Below are positions 24,118 through 32,608 of a stretch of 47,940 bases of DNA, piece after piece. Position numbers and translations under genes: made by a program. The first letter of the stretch is position 1; every line of letters begins with the position of its first letter. Under the pieces are notes generated by a model that did no database searches, was not told the DNA's origin, and worked only from the letters and a program-made list of their open reading frames with translations. The stretch is from Aureococcus anophagefferens (Eukaryota > Sar > Pelagophyceae > Pelagomonadales > Pelagomonadaceae): the NCBI RefSeq assembly GCF_000186865.1, contig NW_008705561.1, positions 2,090,662 through 2,138,601 of the forward strand, read 5' to 3'.

Positions 24118-26301
24118 ATGCGCAATGGCGGCGCATCCGCGACGGCCCGGCCGGCGCGGCGCGTCGGCTTCAAGGCGGCCCTCGCCGTGCTCGGCGCGCT
24201 CGCGGCCATCGTCTGCTTCAACGTCGCCGTCGAGCAGCCGGCGGCGCTGACGCCCGAGGTGCGCACGAGCAAGGAGCCCCCCACGCCCGCGGTGCTCGTC
24301 GAGGCGCCCGTGATCCCCGCGGCGTCGGCGGCGGAGCTGCGCGAGACGCCCCTCGTCTTCTGCGTGCACTCGCGCGCCGGCGACGCGGCGGCGCAAAAGG
24401 CCGCCGCGGACGTCGCGCGGTTCCTGAAAAAGGCCGCGCCGCATTCCGTCGTCGAGCTCTGGCGGCCGTCGTTCACGACGACGCGCCACGGCAAGTTCGT
24501 CGACGAGGGCCTCGTCCCGCGGGCGCTGCCGGAGGCCGCGGCGACGCCTTTGGCCGCGCAGCTCGCGGCCGTCGCGGTCGCGGCCGCGGACCGCGACCGG
24601 GCCGGCGACGTCTACGTCGTCGACGGCGACCGCTTCACGAGCGACGCGGCGCGGCCGTTTACGGTCTCGTCCATCCTCGACGGGTGCCGCCGCTCGGCGC
24701 CGGGCGGCGCGCGGCTGCTGCCCTGGTACGACGACCGCGCGGACGCGGCCTGGTGGACGTCGGACCTCGGCTTGTTCGCGCTGTGCGGCGGCGCGGCGGC
24801 GCCGGGCGCGGCCGCGTGGCTTGAAACCGTGGCGGCGGTGCTGCGCGAGGGCGACGGCGCGCTCGCGGCGGCGCCGAAGTCGAAGCGCGCGGCGCTCGCG
24901 CGCGTCTACGGGGCCGTCGCGCCGCGCGAGGCGTGGTGGCGCCGCGCGCGCGATGTGCGCGCGGCGGACGCCGCGGACCTGGGCGCGCCGCTGGAGCCCG
25001 CGGAGCTCGGCCTCGTCGACGGGCTGCCCGCGGCGCCGACGACCAAGGGGCCGGCCGTGGGGCCCGTGCCGCGCTTCGTCGAGCACCGCGACGGCCGGCT
25101 CCGGGACCCGCGGACCTGGGCGACCCTCAACGCGAAGATCGTCAAGGACGCCGACGAGTTCCGAGAGACGTGCCCCGCGGCGCCGCGGCGGAGGCCGAGC
25201 CGCCACGGCGTCGTCGTCGTCTCCGGCGCGGACGCGCGCCTGCCCTTCGACGTCGCCCACGGGTCGCCGCCGCTCCGACAAATCCCGCCGAAGAAGCCGA
25301 CGACGGGCGAGCGCGACGACCTGGTGAGCCAGCTCGCGGGCCACAAGCTCGCGTGGGCGCGGCACCACGGCTACGGCTTCGAGTTCTTCGTCACGAACGC
25401 GCTCGCGCCGGCGATCCACGCGACGGGCCTGCGCCACTTCGAGTACGCCAAGCCCTTCGCGCTCGTGGCCGCGGCCCACGGCCGCGCGGCCCGGGGCCTC
25501 GCGCGGAGTCGCGGCGGCAGCGCGAGGGACCGCGCGGCGGCGGGCGACTGGCTCGCGTGGCTCGACCACGACTGCTGGCCCCACCACGCCCACGGCTACG
25601 ACGAGGCCGTGGGCGGCCTCGACGCGTACCTCGACGCGGTGCCCCCGGGGGCCTCGGTGGCCATCGGCAACTTCCGGTCGCTGAACACGGGCGTCGTCTT
25701 CGGCCGCCTCGACGCGCCCGGCCGGGCCTGGCTCCTGGACTGGTTGTTGGCCGTCGTCGGCGAGCTCGCCCAGTGCCAGCCCTACGACCAGGCGGCGCTG
25801 CAGCTGCTCTTATTCGCGCGGCTCAACGGCACGCACGTGCTCGACGCGGCGAAGCCGCCGCCCTTCGGCTACACGTGCGCGCGGCCGGCCTGCGGCGGCA
25901 CGATAGAAAAACCCTTCGGCATGTGCAACCCGAACTACGCGACGTCCGTCCACGAGCTCCTGTCGTCGCGGGGCTTGTGCCCGGACGCGGACAGGGGCTG
26001 CCACGAGCACGTCGACCGCGCGCGCGCGAACGCCGTCGTCAACGGCGCGGGCTTCCACGTCCTCAAGGAGGCGCCGGGCCGGCCACGGGTCCAGTGCTTC
26101 AACTCCCAGCGCCTCGACGGCTGCCGGACCCAGCCGGGCGCGAACTTTGCGCGGAGCGACGACGAGGACGACGGCCGGTGGCTCATCAACCACAAGGGCA
26201 TGAACCTGTTCCTCGAGTCGCGGGCCCGCGGCGCGAACGCGTCGGCCGCCGACTGCCGGGGGCTCGTCGTCGCCGCGAAGGGGTCTAAGGAGAGGTGGTA
26301 G
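24118..26301 (+). CDS. Type II membrane glycosyltransferase, GT34/GMA12-MNN10-like (727 aa)
   Basis: ATG at 24118 is followed by a short basic cytosolic tail and one anchor helix (residues ~17-38). The N-terminal luminal part to ~residue 320 is unassigned. The C-terminal part matches GT-A galactosyl/mannosyltransferases of the GMA12/MNN10/XXT group: QLAGHKLAWARHHGYGFEFF at ~401-420, WLAWLDHDCW at ~478 (the DxD-type metal site), SLNTGVVFGRLD at ~520, and CQPYDQAALQLLLF near 555. Conserved-looking Cys follow (CARPACGG, CNPN). Likely a Golgi enzyme adding hexose to glycoprotein or wall polysaccharide. It is longer than typical GT34 (about 450 aa) because of the extra N-terminal half. Confidence 0.65.
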   Translation: MRNGGASATARPARRVGFKAALAVLGALAAIVCFNVAVEQPAALTPEVRTSKEPPTPAVLVEAPVIPAASAAELRETPLVFCVHSRAGDAAAQKAAADVARFLKKAAPHSVVELWRPSFTTTRHGKFVDEGLVPRALPEAAATPLAAQLAAVAVAAADRDRAGDVYVVDGDRFTSDAARPFTVSSILDGCRRSAPGGARLLPWYDDRADAAWWTSDLGLFALCGGAAAPGAAAWLETVAAVLREGDGALAAAPKSKRAALARVYGAVAPREAWWRRARDVRAADAADLGAPLEPAELGLVDGLPAAPTTKGPAVGPVPRFVEHRDGRLRDPRTWATLNAKIVKDADEFRETCPAAPRRRPSRHGVVVVSGADARLPFDVAHGSPPLRQIPPKKPTTGERDDLVSQLAGHKLAWARHHGYGFEFFVTNALAPAIHATGLRHFEYAKPFALVAAAHGRAARGLARSRGGSARDRAAAGDWLAWLDHDCWPHHAHGYDEAVGGLDAYLDAVPPGASVAIGNFRSLNTGVVFGRLDAPGRAWLLDWLLAVVGELAQCQPYDQAALQLLLFARLNGTHVLDAAKPPPFGYTCARPACGGTIEKPFGMCNPNYATSVHELLSSRGLCPDADRGCHEHVDRARANAVVNGAGFHVLKEAPGRPRVQCFNSQRLDGCRTQPGANFARSDDEDDGRWLINHKGMNLFLESRARGANASAADCRGLVVAAKGSKERW

Positions 26302-26381
26302 GAGGGCTAGGTGAAGGGAAGGTGAAGATTTTGTTCGCAGCCTTGCGCATGCAGCGATAGCTCGACCAGCGTCTGCAAACG

Positions 26382-27095
26382 ATGCCGCTGCGGGGCACGC
26401 AGCGTAAGAAGCGCCGCGAGAAGGCACGGCGCGGCCTCGACCGCTCGACGGGCGTGCGCGACGGCCCGCGCCGCGAGTTCAGCGCCAGCACGGGCGCGTC
26501 GTGGGAGCTGGAGGACGCCGCGGCGCCGGTCGCCGCGCCGGCGGCGGGCGACAACCGCAAGGCGCGGCGGGAGGAGAAGAAGCGCGAGCGCGAGGAGCTC
26601 CAGGAGGAGCGCCGCCGGCGCAAGAAGGCGAAGCGCCGCGGCGAGCACGAGCCCGCGGCGGCGGCGCCCGACGCGGCGGCGAGCGCGCCCGCGGCGGCCG
26701 CGGAGGCGCCCGAGGCGCCGGCCGTGCGCGTGATCGGCGGCGGCATCAAAATCGAGGACACGCGCGTCGGCACGGGCGCCGCGGCCAAGCACTCGTCGCA
26801 TCTCGAGATCGCCTACGAGGCGTGGGTGCTCCGCGACGACGGCACCGTGCGCGGCGGCGGCGCCATCGACAAGGCGACGGCGAAGGAGCCCTACCTCTTC
26901 GTCTGCGGGAGCTCCGAGGTCGTCAAGGGCCTGTCCCTCGGCATCAAGGGCATGCGCGCCGGCGGCAAGCGGACCATCACCGTGCCGTGGAAGTTCGGCT
27001 ACGGCGCCAAGGGCAGCCTGCCCAGTGTCCCGCCCAAGGCCGACCTGCGCTTCGACGTGGAGCTGCTGGAGGTCGGCGCGGGCTTCGCGGTGTAA
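26382..27095 (+). CDS. FKBP-type peptidyl-prolyl isomerase with basic/acidic N-terminal extension (237 aa)
   Basis: ATG at 26382. Residues 1-90 are highly charged (many KKR and EER runs, including RRRRKKAKRR), like the nuclear or nucleolar FKBPs. Residues ~115-235 are an FKBP domain: GGGIKIEDTRVGTG, then LEIAYEAWVLRDDGTV, FVCGSSEVVKGLSLGIKGM, RAGGKRTITVPWKFGYG and PSVPPKADLRFDVELLEV. Most FKBP core features are present (the VI/GI strand, GYG, PP-x-L-F-VEL), although the first DFD-like position is not evident, so catalytic strength is uncertain. Role: proline isomerisation, probably nuclear. Lies on the same strand, 80 nt after the glycosyltransferase. Confidence 0.85.
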   Translation: MPLRGTQRKKRREKARRGLDRSTGVRDGPRREFSASTGASWELEDAAAPVAAPAAGDNRKARREEKKREREELQEERRRRKKAKRRGEHEPAAAAPDAAASAPAAAAEAPEAPAVRVIGGGIKIEDTRVGTGAAAKHSSHLEIAYEAWVLRDDGTVRGGGAIDKATAKEPYLFVCGSSEVVKGLSLGIKGMRAGGKRTITVPWKFGYGAKGSLPSVPPKADLRFDVELLEVGAGFAV

Positions 27096-27376
27096 CGGCT
27101 GTGTTTGTGGGAGCGCTGGTGCGCGGGCGCGTCTAGCGTTTGGCCGGGGGTTGGCGCCGTGAACCGAGGCTGTTGATCTCGAGGGCATGGCGCCCGCGTC
27201 TTTGCGTAGCCGCGCGCGCGTTTTCTCGAGAGTTACAACACATCTTCGCTGTGATCGCGCGCGAGAGGACCGCATACCGCCCCCAGCCGCGCGCGCCGCC
27301 GAAATTCGTCTTCGCGTCGACATAGAAACCGCAAGACCTACGACGCAAAAAAAGCGCCGTTTGCCCCCCGCAGACC

Positions 27377-28021
27377 ATGGCCGAGGTCGCCGCGCCCGTC
27401 GACGCCGCCACGATGCCGCCCCCGCCCCCCGTCGTGGGCACGACGCGCCCCCTCGACGCCGTCGAGGACCCCGAGGCGCGGAAACGACGACGCCGGGAGA
27501 AGCTCGGCGGCGTCGACCTGTCCAACTACACGGTCGAGGGTTTCCTGACGCTGTCGCGGGACAACCTCGTCGCGGAGCTGGACACGCTGACGGGGAAGCT
27601 GGTCCAGGACCTCCACGAGGAGTGCGCCAAGGCCAAGGAGAGCCTGCGGGCCGAGTTCGCGCCGGGCGCGGCGAAGACGGGCCCGCGGAAGGTCGTCATG
27701 GAGGCGACGAGCGGCCCGCACGCGGGCATCACGTACACGCTGACGGTCGGGACCGCGGCCTGCTTCGTCGGGCGGTCCTCGGGGAAGAAGTTCCGCGAGA
27801 AGGGCATCAGCCTCTCCAAGGACAACGAGGTCTCGACGACGCACGCGAAGATCGAGCTGCAGCGCGACGAGGTCGTGCTCGTCGACGTCGGCAGCACGAA
27901 CGGCACGACGCTCGACGGCGAGTCCATCGAGGAGGCGAAGCCCTACCCGCTCAAGGCCGGGAGCAACGTCATCTTCGGCGGCTCGGCGTTCACGGTGCAC
28001 TCCATCGACGCGCTGAACTGA
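27377..28021 (+). CDS. FHA-domain protein (214 aa)
   Basis: ATG at 27377. Residues 1-45 are Pro-rich then basic (ARKRRRREK, a possible nuclear signal). A helix (~48-95) follows. Residues ~105-210 are an FHA domain: ITYTLTVGTAACFVGRSSG, then ISLSKDNEVSTTHAKIELQ, VVLVDVGSTNGTTLDG and PLKAGSNVIFGGSAFTVH. The key residues GR (in VGRS), S-x2-H (STTH) and the SxNGT loop, which contact phosphothreonine, are present. Role: reading phospho-Thr marks, as in DNA-damage signalling, splicing or transcription proteins. The single small FHA domain with no kinase resembles nuclear FHA adaptors; no orthologue is claimed. Confidence 0.85.
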   Translation: MAEVAAPVDAATMPPPPPVVGTTRPLDAVEDPEARKRRRREKLGGVDLSNYTVEGFLTLSRDNLVAELDTLTGKLVQDLHEECAKAKESLRAEFAPGAAKTGPRKVVMEATSGPHAGITYTLTVGTAACFVGRSSGKKFREKGISLSKDNEVSTTHAKIELQRDEVVLVDVGSTNGTTLDGESIEEAKPYPLKAGSNVIFGGSAFTVHSIDALN

Positions 28022-28192
28022 GGGGCCAGCGAGGGCGCAGCACAGTTCGCGCGCCGCGCTTGACCGCCGTAACGGCACAGCAAAAGAAAGATGCGTAGTC
28101 TGCGGTTGGGCAGCCGTGTGAGCTCCACCGCCTCGATGAAGTTGGTGTTGACGAGAAGATGACGGACTCGGCGCGGCCGCCGGACCTGCGGC

Positions 28193-28981
28193 ATGAGTCT
28201 CGAGCAGCCAGGCCCCAAGCCACCGCAGCGTGAAGACATGCTCGACGCAAACTCTCAGCAGTCGCGCGCGGCCTTGTCCGATGACATGCGGCCCGTGGAT
28301 TTGTGTTCGCGCTACGCTCGTCACCTCGTGACGCGGCCTCGGCAGGACCTTCCCTGGAGCCCAGGTGAGCTAGGGCGCGCGCCGCTGTTGGGCCCCATCG
28401 ACGAGGACGGTGCCGAGTGTGTAATCAGTGGTGCCGCGCTCGCGCTCCAGCCAGCCAAGATCCGGGAGCAGCATCTCTATCACAGCGGACGCGCGCCGCC
28501 GCCAGCGCCCGTCGCGCTCCCGGACGAGATCCTACGCTCCGTCTTCGACGCGCTGGTGCCCGTCGCGACCTGGCGCCCTGTGGAGGAAGAAGTGCCGAAT
28601 GGGTGGTGGCTTGATCACAAGCTGCTGAGAAAGGTGCTCCGGTTTTCTTGGATCGAGGCGTTCGCCTGGTGACCCGGCCGTGTGGAAATTCGACCACTGA
28701 CCTAATTGGGGCGTCGCGAAGCGACCTTGATCCGTTTATTTCCACATAGGTCATCAGCGATCGACGCCATCGTTTCAACCCGGCCGCTGGCGGAGGTCTC
28801 GAAATCCTGGCGTGACGCGCTTCGGAAAACGACGAAGCTGTGCTGCGAGCGGCTCGCTCATTACAAACGCGAAAGGACCAAAAGCCGCGGGCGCATCCAC
28901 GATTGTCAAATTCTGTTCCACAGCAATTTCCCAGAGCACGTCGGATCGAATTCGGATTCGGACACGGAAGAAGGACCGTGA
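28193..28981 (+). CDS. F-box-like protein with one hairpin intron (235 aa)
   Basis: Exons 28193-28668 and 28750-28981 (236 codons including stop). The first frame ends in TGA at 28670-28672; skipping a GT-AG intron (phase 2) joins it to the second frame as FAW|SSAIDAIV. The joined protein has a core PVALPDEILRSVFDAL, and later RPLAEVSKSWRDAL. This is the LPDEIL...L...VSKSW arrangement of an F-box interrupted by an extra ~70 residues. A Cys-rich basic segment and an acidic SDSDTEE tail follow. F-boxes bind Skp1 in SCF ubiquitin ligases; no substrate-binding repeats are visible. GC content is below average. Confidence 0.5.
28669..28749 (+). mobile_element. Candidate old introner: 81-nt intron with terminal inverted repeat
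   Basis: The GTGACC...CATAG intron of the F-box-like gene contains a perfect 9-bp inverted repeat TGTGGAAAT (28681-28689) / ATTTCCACA (28738-28746) near its ends. The 8 bp at the intron start (gtgacccg) and the 8 bp after the intron (gtcatcag) match at 5 of 8 positions. This is what a decayed 8-bp target duplication supplying the GT donor would look like. Support is weaker than for introners 1 and 2. Confidence 0.4.
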
Positions 28982-29069
28982 TACCGCGCGGGGCTGCGCC
29001 GATCGTGCGGCGCGCACGTCACTAGAAAGGCGCGCGCGATAAGTGCAATTACCCAACCCGCTGAGCTCC

Positions 29070-31211
29070 CTAGTCGACGAGCGTGACGACGAGGACGGAC
29101 GTCGCGACCGTGAGGAGGAGCGTCAGGCCCGAGCCGACGCGGAGGAAGTCGGAGAACTCGTAGTAGTGCTGCACGAGGAGGTTCGTCTGGTAGGAGAAGG
29201 GCGTGAGGAAGGACGACGACGAGCCGATGACGAGCACGTTCACGAGCTGCTTCATGGACACCAAATCCTGCGTGCCCGCGACCTCCTTGAGGATCGGGTA
29301 CAAGAGGATGACCACGGCCTGGTTCGACATGATGGACCCTAACAGGGCGATGACGAGGTAGACCAGCGCCAGCAGCCCCGACGCGCCGAGGCGCTGGCCG
29401 AGGTCGCAGATGCGGTGCGCGAGCGTCGACGCGACGCCCGTGTTCCCCAGCGCCGCGCCGACGCCGTAGGCCGCGACGATGGCCACGAGGTCCCGGCCCT
29501 TGATGGCCGCGAAGGCCTGCTCGATCGTGAGGCACTGCGTGAACACGAGGAGGCCCGTCGCCAGGAGGCTCGCTTCTAGGAGCGTGAGCTCGTTGAACGA
29601 AAACGCGGCGATCATCGCGAGCATGACCGCGAGCGCGAGCCAGCAGCGGAAGCTGTCGTAGGACCGCGACGCGCGCGGCGGCGCCGAGTCGGGGACGACG
29701 CGCGCGAGCGAGAAGTCCGCCGCGCGGGCCGCGAGGATCTCGGGCCGCGCCTCCAGGAGCGCGAGGCTCCCCGGCCGGAGCGCGGCGTCGCCCGCGCGCG
29801 CGGCGACGAGCGCGGCGCCGTACTCGCGGCTCGCGACGAGGGCCGCGTCGCCGTCGTCGTCGGTGCCCGCGCCGACGAGGGGGCACCCCGGCGCGAGCGC
29901 GACCTCGAGCAGCCGCCGGTGGCGCCGTCCCGGCGTCGCGACCCGGAGCCGCGCGGCGTCGCCCGTCGTCGGCGCCAGGCGCACGCCGCGCACGCGCCGG
30001 AGCGCCGCGAGGCCGTCGCCGTCGCAGGCGACGACGAGCACGTCGCCCGCGGCGAGCCGGCGGTTTTTCGGGAGCTCGCCCGCCTCCTCGTCGCCGCCCT
30101 CCTTGCGCTCCTCCGCCGCGCTCGCGTTCGACGCCGACGACGACCGGCGCAGCGACTTGCGCCGGAGCACGGACGGCACGGGCTCGCCGCTCCAGGGCCG
30201 GAGCTTGAGCACCGCCGCGCCCGGCGTGCGCACGAGCGACGTCTGCTCGAGCGGCTCGCCGACGAGGCCGCCGCCCGCGGCCGCGTCGTCGACCTCGACC
30301 TCGACGACGTAGGGGAACTCCCGCGGCGCCGGCGCGTCGTCGTCCAGCAGCGGCGCCGCGAGCTTGCCGCCGCGGCCGACGGCGTCGCCGTCCTTCGGCG
30401 GCAGGAGCGAGCGCATCGCGAAGGCCATGTAGAGGGTCCCGATGGCCGCCACGGGCACGGCGACGACGGAGCAGGAGAAGAGCTCGAGGGGTGCCAGGGC
30501 CGCGGCGTCGTCTTTGTAGTCCTTCTTGATCAGGTCGTTGAGCACGAGGTTCGTCGACGTCCCGAGGAGCGTGCACATGCCGCCGAGCAGCGCGCCGAAC
30601 GCCACGGGCAGCATGAGCCGCCGCGGGTGGACGTCGATGCGCGCCGCCCAGGTCTCGACGACGGGAATCAACACGATGACGCAAAAGATGTCGTTCATGA
30701 ACGCGCTGAGCACGACGAGCGGCGCCATGACCCTCACGACGGCGACGGGCACGCTCCGCGGGCTCCCGAGCGCCGCCCGGAGCACGAGCTCCATGGTCCC
30801 CGCCTCCTGCAGGCCCTTGGCCACGGCGAAGAGCACGCCGATGGAAATGATGTCCGGCGAGCCGAAGCCCTGCCACGCCTCGCTCGACGAGATCACGCCG
30901 CCGACGCGGAGCAGGCCCGTGCAGGCGAGCAAGGTCACGTCCGGCGGCGCCCCGTGGCGCGCCATCAATAACACGGCGACGCCGATCATGAAGATCGTGC
31001 TCCAGCCCGCGAAGGTGATGGGCGTCGGGCTCAGCTGCCCCAGCAGGCAGAGCCCGAGCAGCGCGACCAAAATGCCCACGTCGACGACGCTCACGCGGCA
31101 ATTGTCCAGCGTGCGCCGCGTGCTCCGCACGAAGCTCTCGTCGTGCTGCTCGAAGACCGACGACGCGACGCTGTCGCTGCGCTCGCGGCCGCCGGGGCTG
31201 GGTGCGGTCAT
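29070..31211 (-). CDS. SLC13/ArsB-NhaD superfamily transporter with TrkA-C-like loop, SLT/SAC1 type (713 aa)
   Basis: ATG at 31211 (MTAPSPGGRERSDS). The N-terminal half has about six membrane helices, including GCTLLGTSTNL-like MCTLLGTSTNLVLNDL and FMNDIFCVIVLIPVV. A large hydrophilic loop (~residues 275-520) follows, with two TrkA-C/RCK-C-like stretches (RRLAAGDVLVVACDGDGLAAL, split by a variable part, and LRPGSLALLEARPEIL). The C-terminal half has about six helices with IMSNQAVVILLYPI and SSSSFLTPFSYQTNLLV. Paired NTS/SNQ signatures are the ion- and anion-binding motifs of divalent anion:sodium symporters. Algal relatives with this loop (SAC1, SLT) move or sense sulfate; sulfate is the best guess here, but citrate or phosphate is possible. 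Confidence 0.8.
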   Translation of the reverse strand: MTAPSPGGRERSDSVASSVFEQHDESFVRSTRRTLDNCRVSVVDVGILVALLGLCLLGQLSPTPITFAGWSTIFMIGVAVLLMARHGAPPDVTLLACTGLLRVGGVISSSEAWQGFGSPDIISIGVLFAVAKGLQEAGTMELVLRAALGSPRSVPVAVVRVMAPLVVLSAFMNDIFCVIVLIPVVETWAARIDVHPRRLMLPVAFGALLGGMCTLLGTSTNLVLNDLIKKDYKDDAAALAPLELFSCSVVAVPVAAIGTLYMAFAMRSLLPPKDGDAVGRGGKLAAPLLDDDAPAPREFPYVVEVEVDDAAAGGGLVGEPLEQTSLVRTPGAAVLKLRPWSGEPVPSVLRRKSLRRSSSASNASAAEERKEGGDEEAGELPKNRRLAAGDVLVVACDGDGLAALRRVRGVRLAPTTGDAARLRVATPGRRHRRLLEVALAPGCPLVGAGTDDDGDAALVASREYGAALVAARAGDAALRPGSLALLEARPEILAARAADFSLARVVPDSAPPRASRSYDSFRCWLALAVMLAMIAAFSFNELTLLEASLLATGLLVFTQCLTIEQAFAAIKGRDLVAIVAAYGVGAALGNTGVASTLAHRICDLGQRLGASGLLALVYLVIALLGSIMSNQAVVILLYPILKEVAGTQDLVSMKQLVNVLVIGSSSSFLTPFSYQTNLLVQHYYEFSDFLRVGSGLTLLLTVATSVLVVTLVD

Positions 31212-31358
31212 CGTGATGCTCTGGAATACAAGACCGGCGATGGCGCGCAAGATTCGTTTGCACACCTTGCAGCATGCGCACCTGCTGGCAGGCCCGGGGC
31301 GCATTAAAAGACGCTCGGGGCGCGGTTTCCCGAAGGGCAGAGCGCGGGGAGGCGCGGC

Positions 31359-32281
31359 TCATGCCCCGAGGGCGGGCGCCGCCGTCCGCGTCGCGTTCGT
31401 TTTTCGGAAGAAGGTCCTCCCCGCGGTCTTCCGCGTGGACCGGATCTTGGCGATGTCGTCGGCCATCTTGTTCGCCTCGGCCTCGATGGTCGCCTTCTCG
31501 CCGGGGATCTTCGAGATCTCCTTGAGGAGCTGCTTCGAGTCCTGGGCGAAGTGGGTCTTGGCCTGCTCCGTGGGCACCATGAGCGCGGCGCCGTGGGCCT
31601 CGAGCGCGCACTCCTCCTTCGTCTCCGTCTCCACGGCGCCGTCGCCGCCCGCGGCGACGTTGAACTTGGACTCCTGGAGCTCGACGAAGTCCTTGAGGTG
31701 CTTCCGCGCGAGCATCGCGATGACCTCGCCCTTGGCCCGCGAGAAGACGGCGCCGCTCACGTCCTTGGCCTCCATGGACGTCATGAACGTCGTCCGCGTC
31801 TTCTCCGAGAGGCCCACCTCCGGCGCGCCGTCCTTGACGAAGGTCTCGTAGATCTGCTGCACGAAGGGGAACCGCTCCGCGACCGCGGCGTCGCGTTTGT
31901 CCGCAGGCGGCGGATCGTAGCCGAACTTGTGCGTGTACTCGAAGATCTACGAAAAGAGAGAGGTTCACATAAAAAAAGAATGCGATACAAAGGAGCACGC
32001 ACCGCGAGGTAGAACTGGACGGGGGGCGAGCTCTCCTGCTTCATCATGAACTGCGAAAAGTCCTCGAGCTCCGCGGGATGCTCCAAAATCTTCTGCTGCA
32101 TGTCGACCATCTCGTCGTTGGTCCAGTCGATCTTCGCCAGGCTCGGCCGCCGCACGCGCTTCGACGCCTCGTTCTGCTGGAGCGTCTGCCGCCGCTGCCG
32201 CGTCCGCTCGGCGTCGCTGAGCGGCGGCGGCGCGGGCTCCGGCGGCGCGGCGTCCTTGCGCTTCGTCGCCGCGCCGCCCAT
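31359..32281 (-). CDS. RGS-domain protein with one short intron (288 aa)
   Basis: Exons 32003-32281 (ATG at 32281) and 31359-31946, joined in phase 0 as VQFYLA|IFEYTHKF. After a charged N terminus, residues ~70-200 fit a regulator-of-G-protein-signalling fold: LEDFSQFMMKQESSPPVQFY, then FPFVQQIYETFVKDGAPEV, GLSEKTRTTFMTSM, SRAKGEVIAMLARKHLKDF and QESKF. RGS proteins speed GTP hydrolysis on heterotrimeric G-alpha subunits. The C-terminal ~85 residues are helical and end in a basic KTAGRTFFRKTNATR tail. The match is by pattern of hydrophobic and key residues, not alignment. Confidence 0.65.
31947..32002 (-). other. Spliceosomal intron, 56 nt
   Basis: GTGCGTGCTCC donor, AT-rich interior and CTCTCTTTTCGTAG acceptor; phase 0. 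It is A/T-rich relative to the exons, as expected of an ordinary intron, and has no terminal inverted repeat. Confidence 0.75.
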
Positions 32282-32608
32282 GGCGCTCGGCGCGGGGGGC
32301 GCCCGGCGGCCCGGGCGCGCGGCCGCGCGCGGGACACGCTCAAAAGAGGTCGAATCTCAACCCCGAAAGCAACCTCACGACGCTGCCATGCGGGCGCGCC
32401 GCGCGCCGACGGCGCGCGAGAGGACGTGTGGCCCCGACGGCGAGGCGCCGACCGACGAGGGGAGCCGCGGCGAGAGACGCGCCACCCGCCGCGCAGGCCG
32501 TGGGTGGCGGCAGCGGCCGTGGGCTCCTGGCAGCCTCCGACACGACTGTTTTTGCGTAACCCCGCACGTAGATACGTGAAGCCGATGCTTGCGTTTCGAA
32601 TTCCCTCC
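32282..32608. other. Intergenic spacer
   Basis: 327 nt between the RGS gene start and the methyltransferase stop (both minus). It contains the RGS promoter. Only purine-rich words (gcgagagacgcg, gcgagaggacg) and a GC-rich left half are seen; no gene or structured RNA is recognised. Confidence 0.5.
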
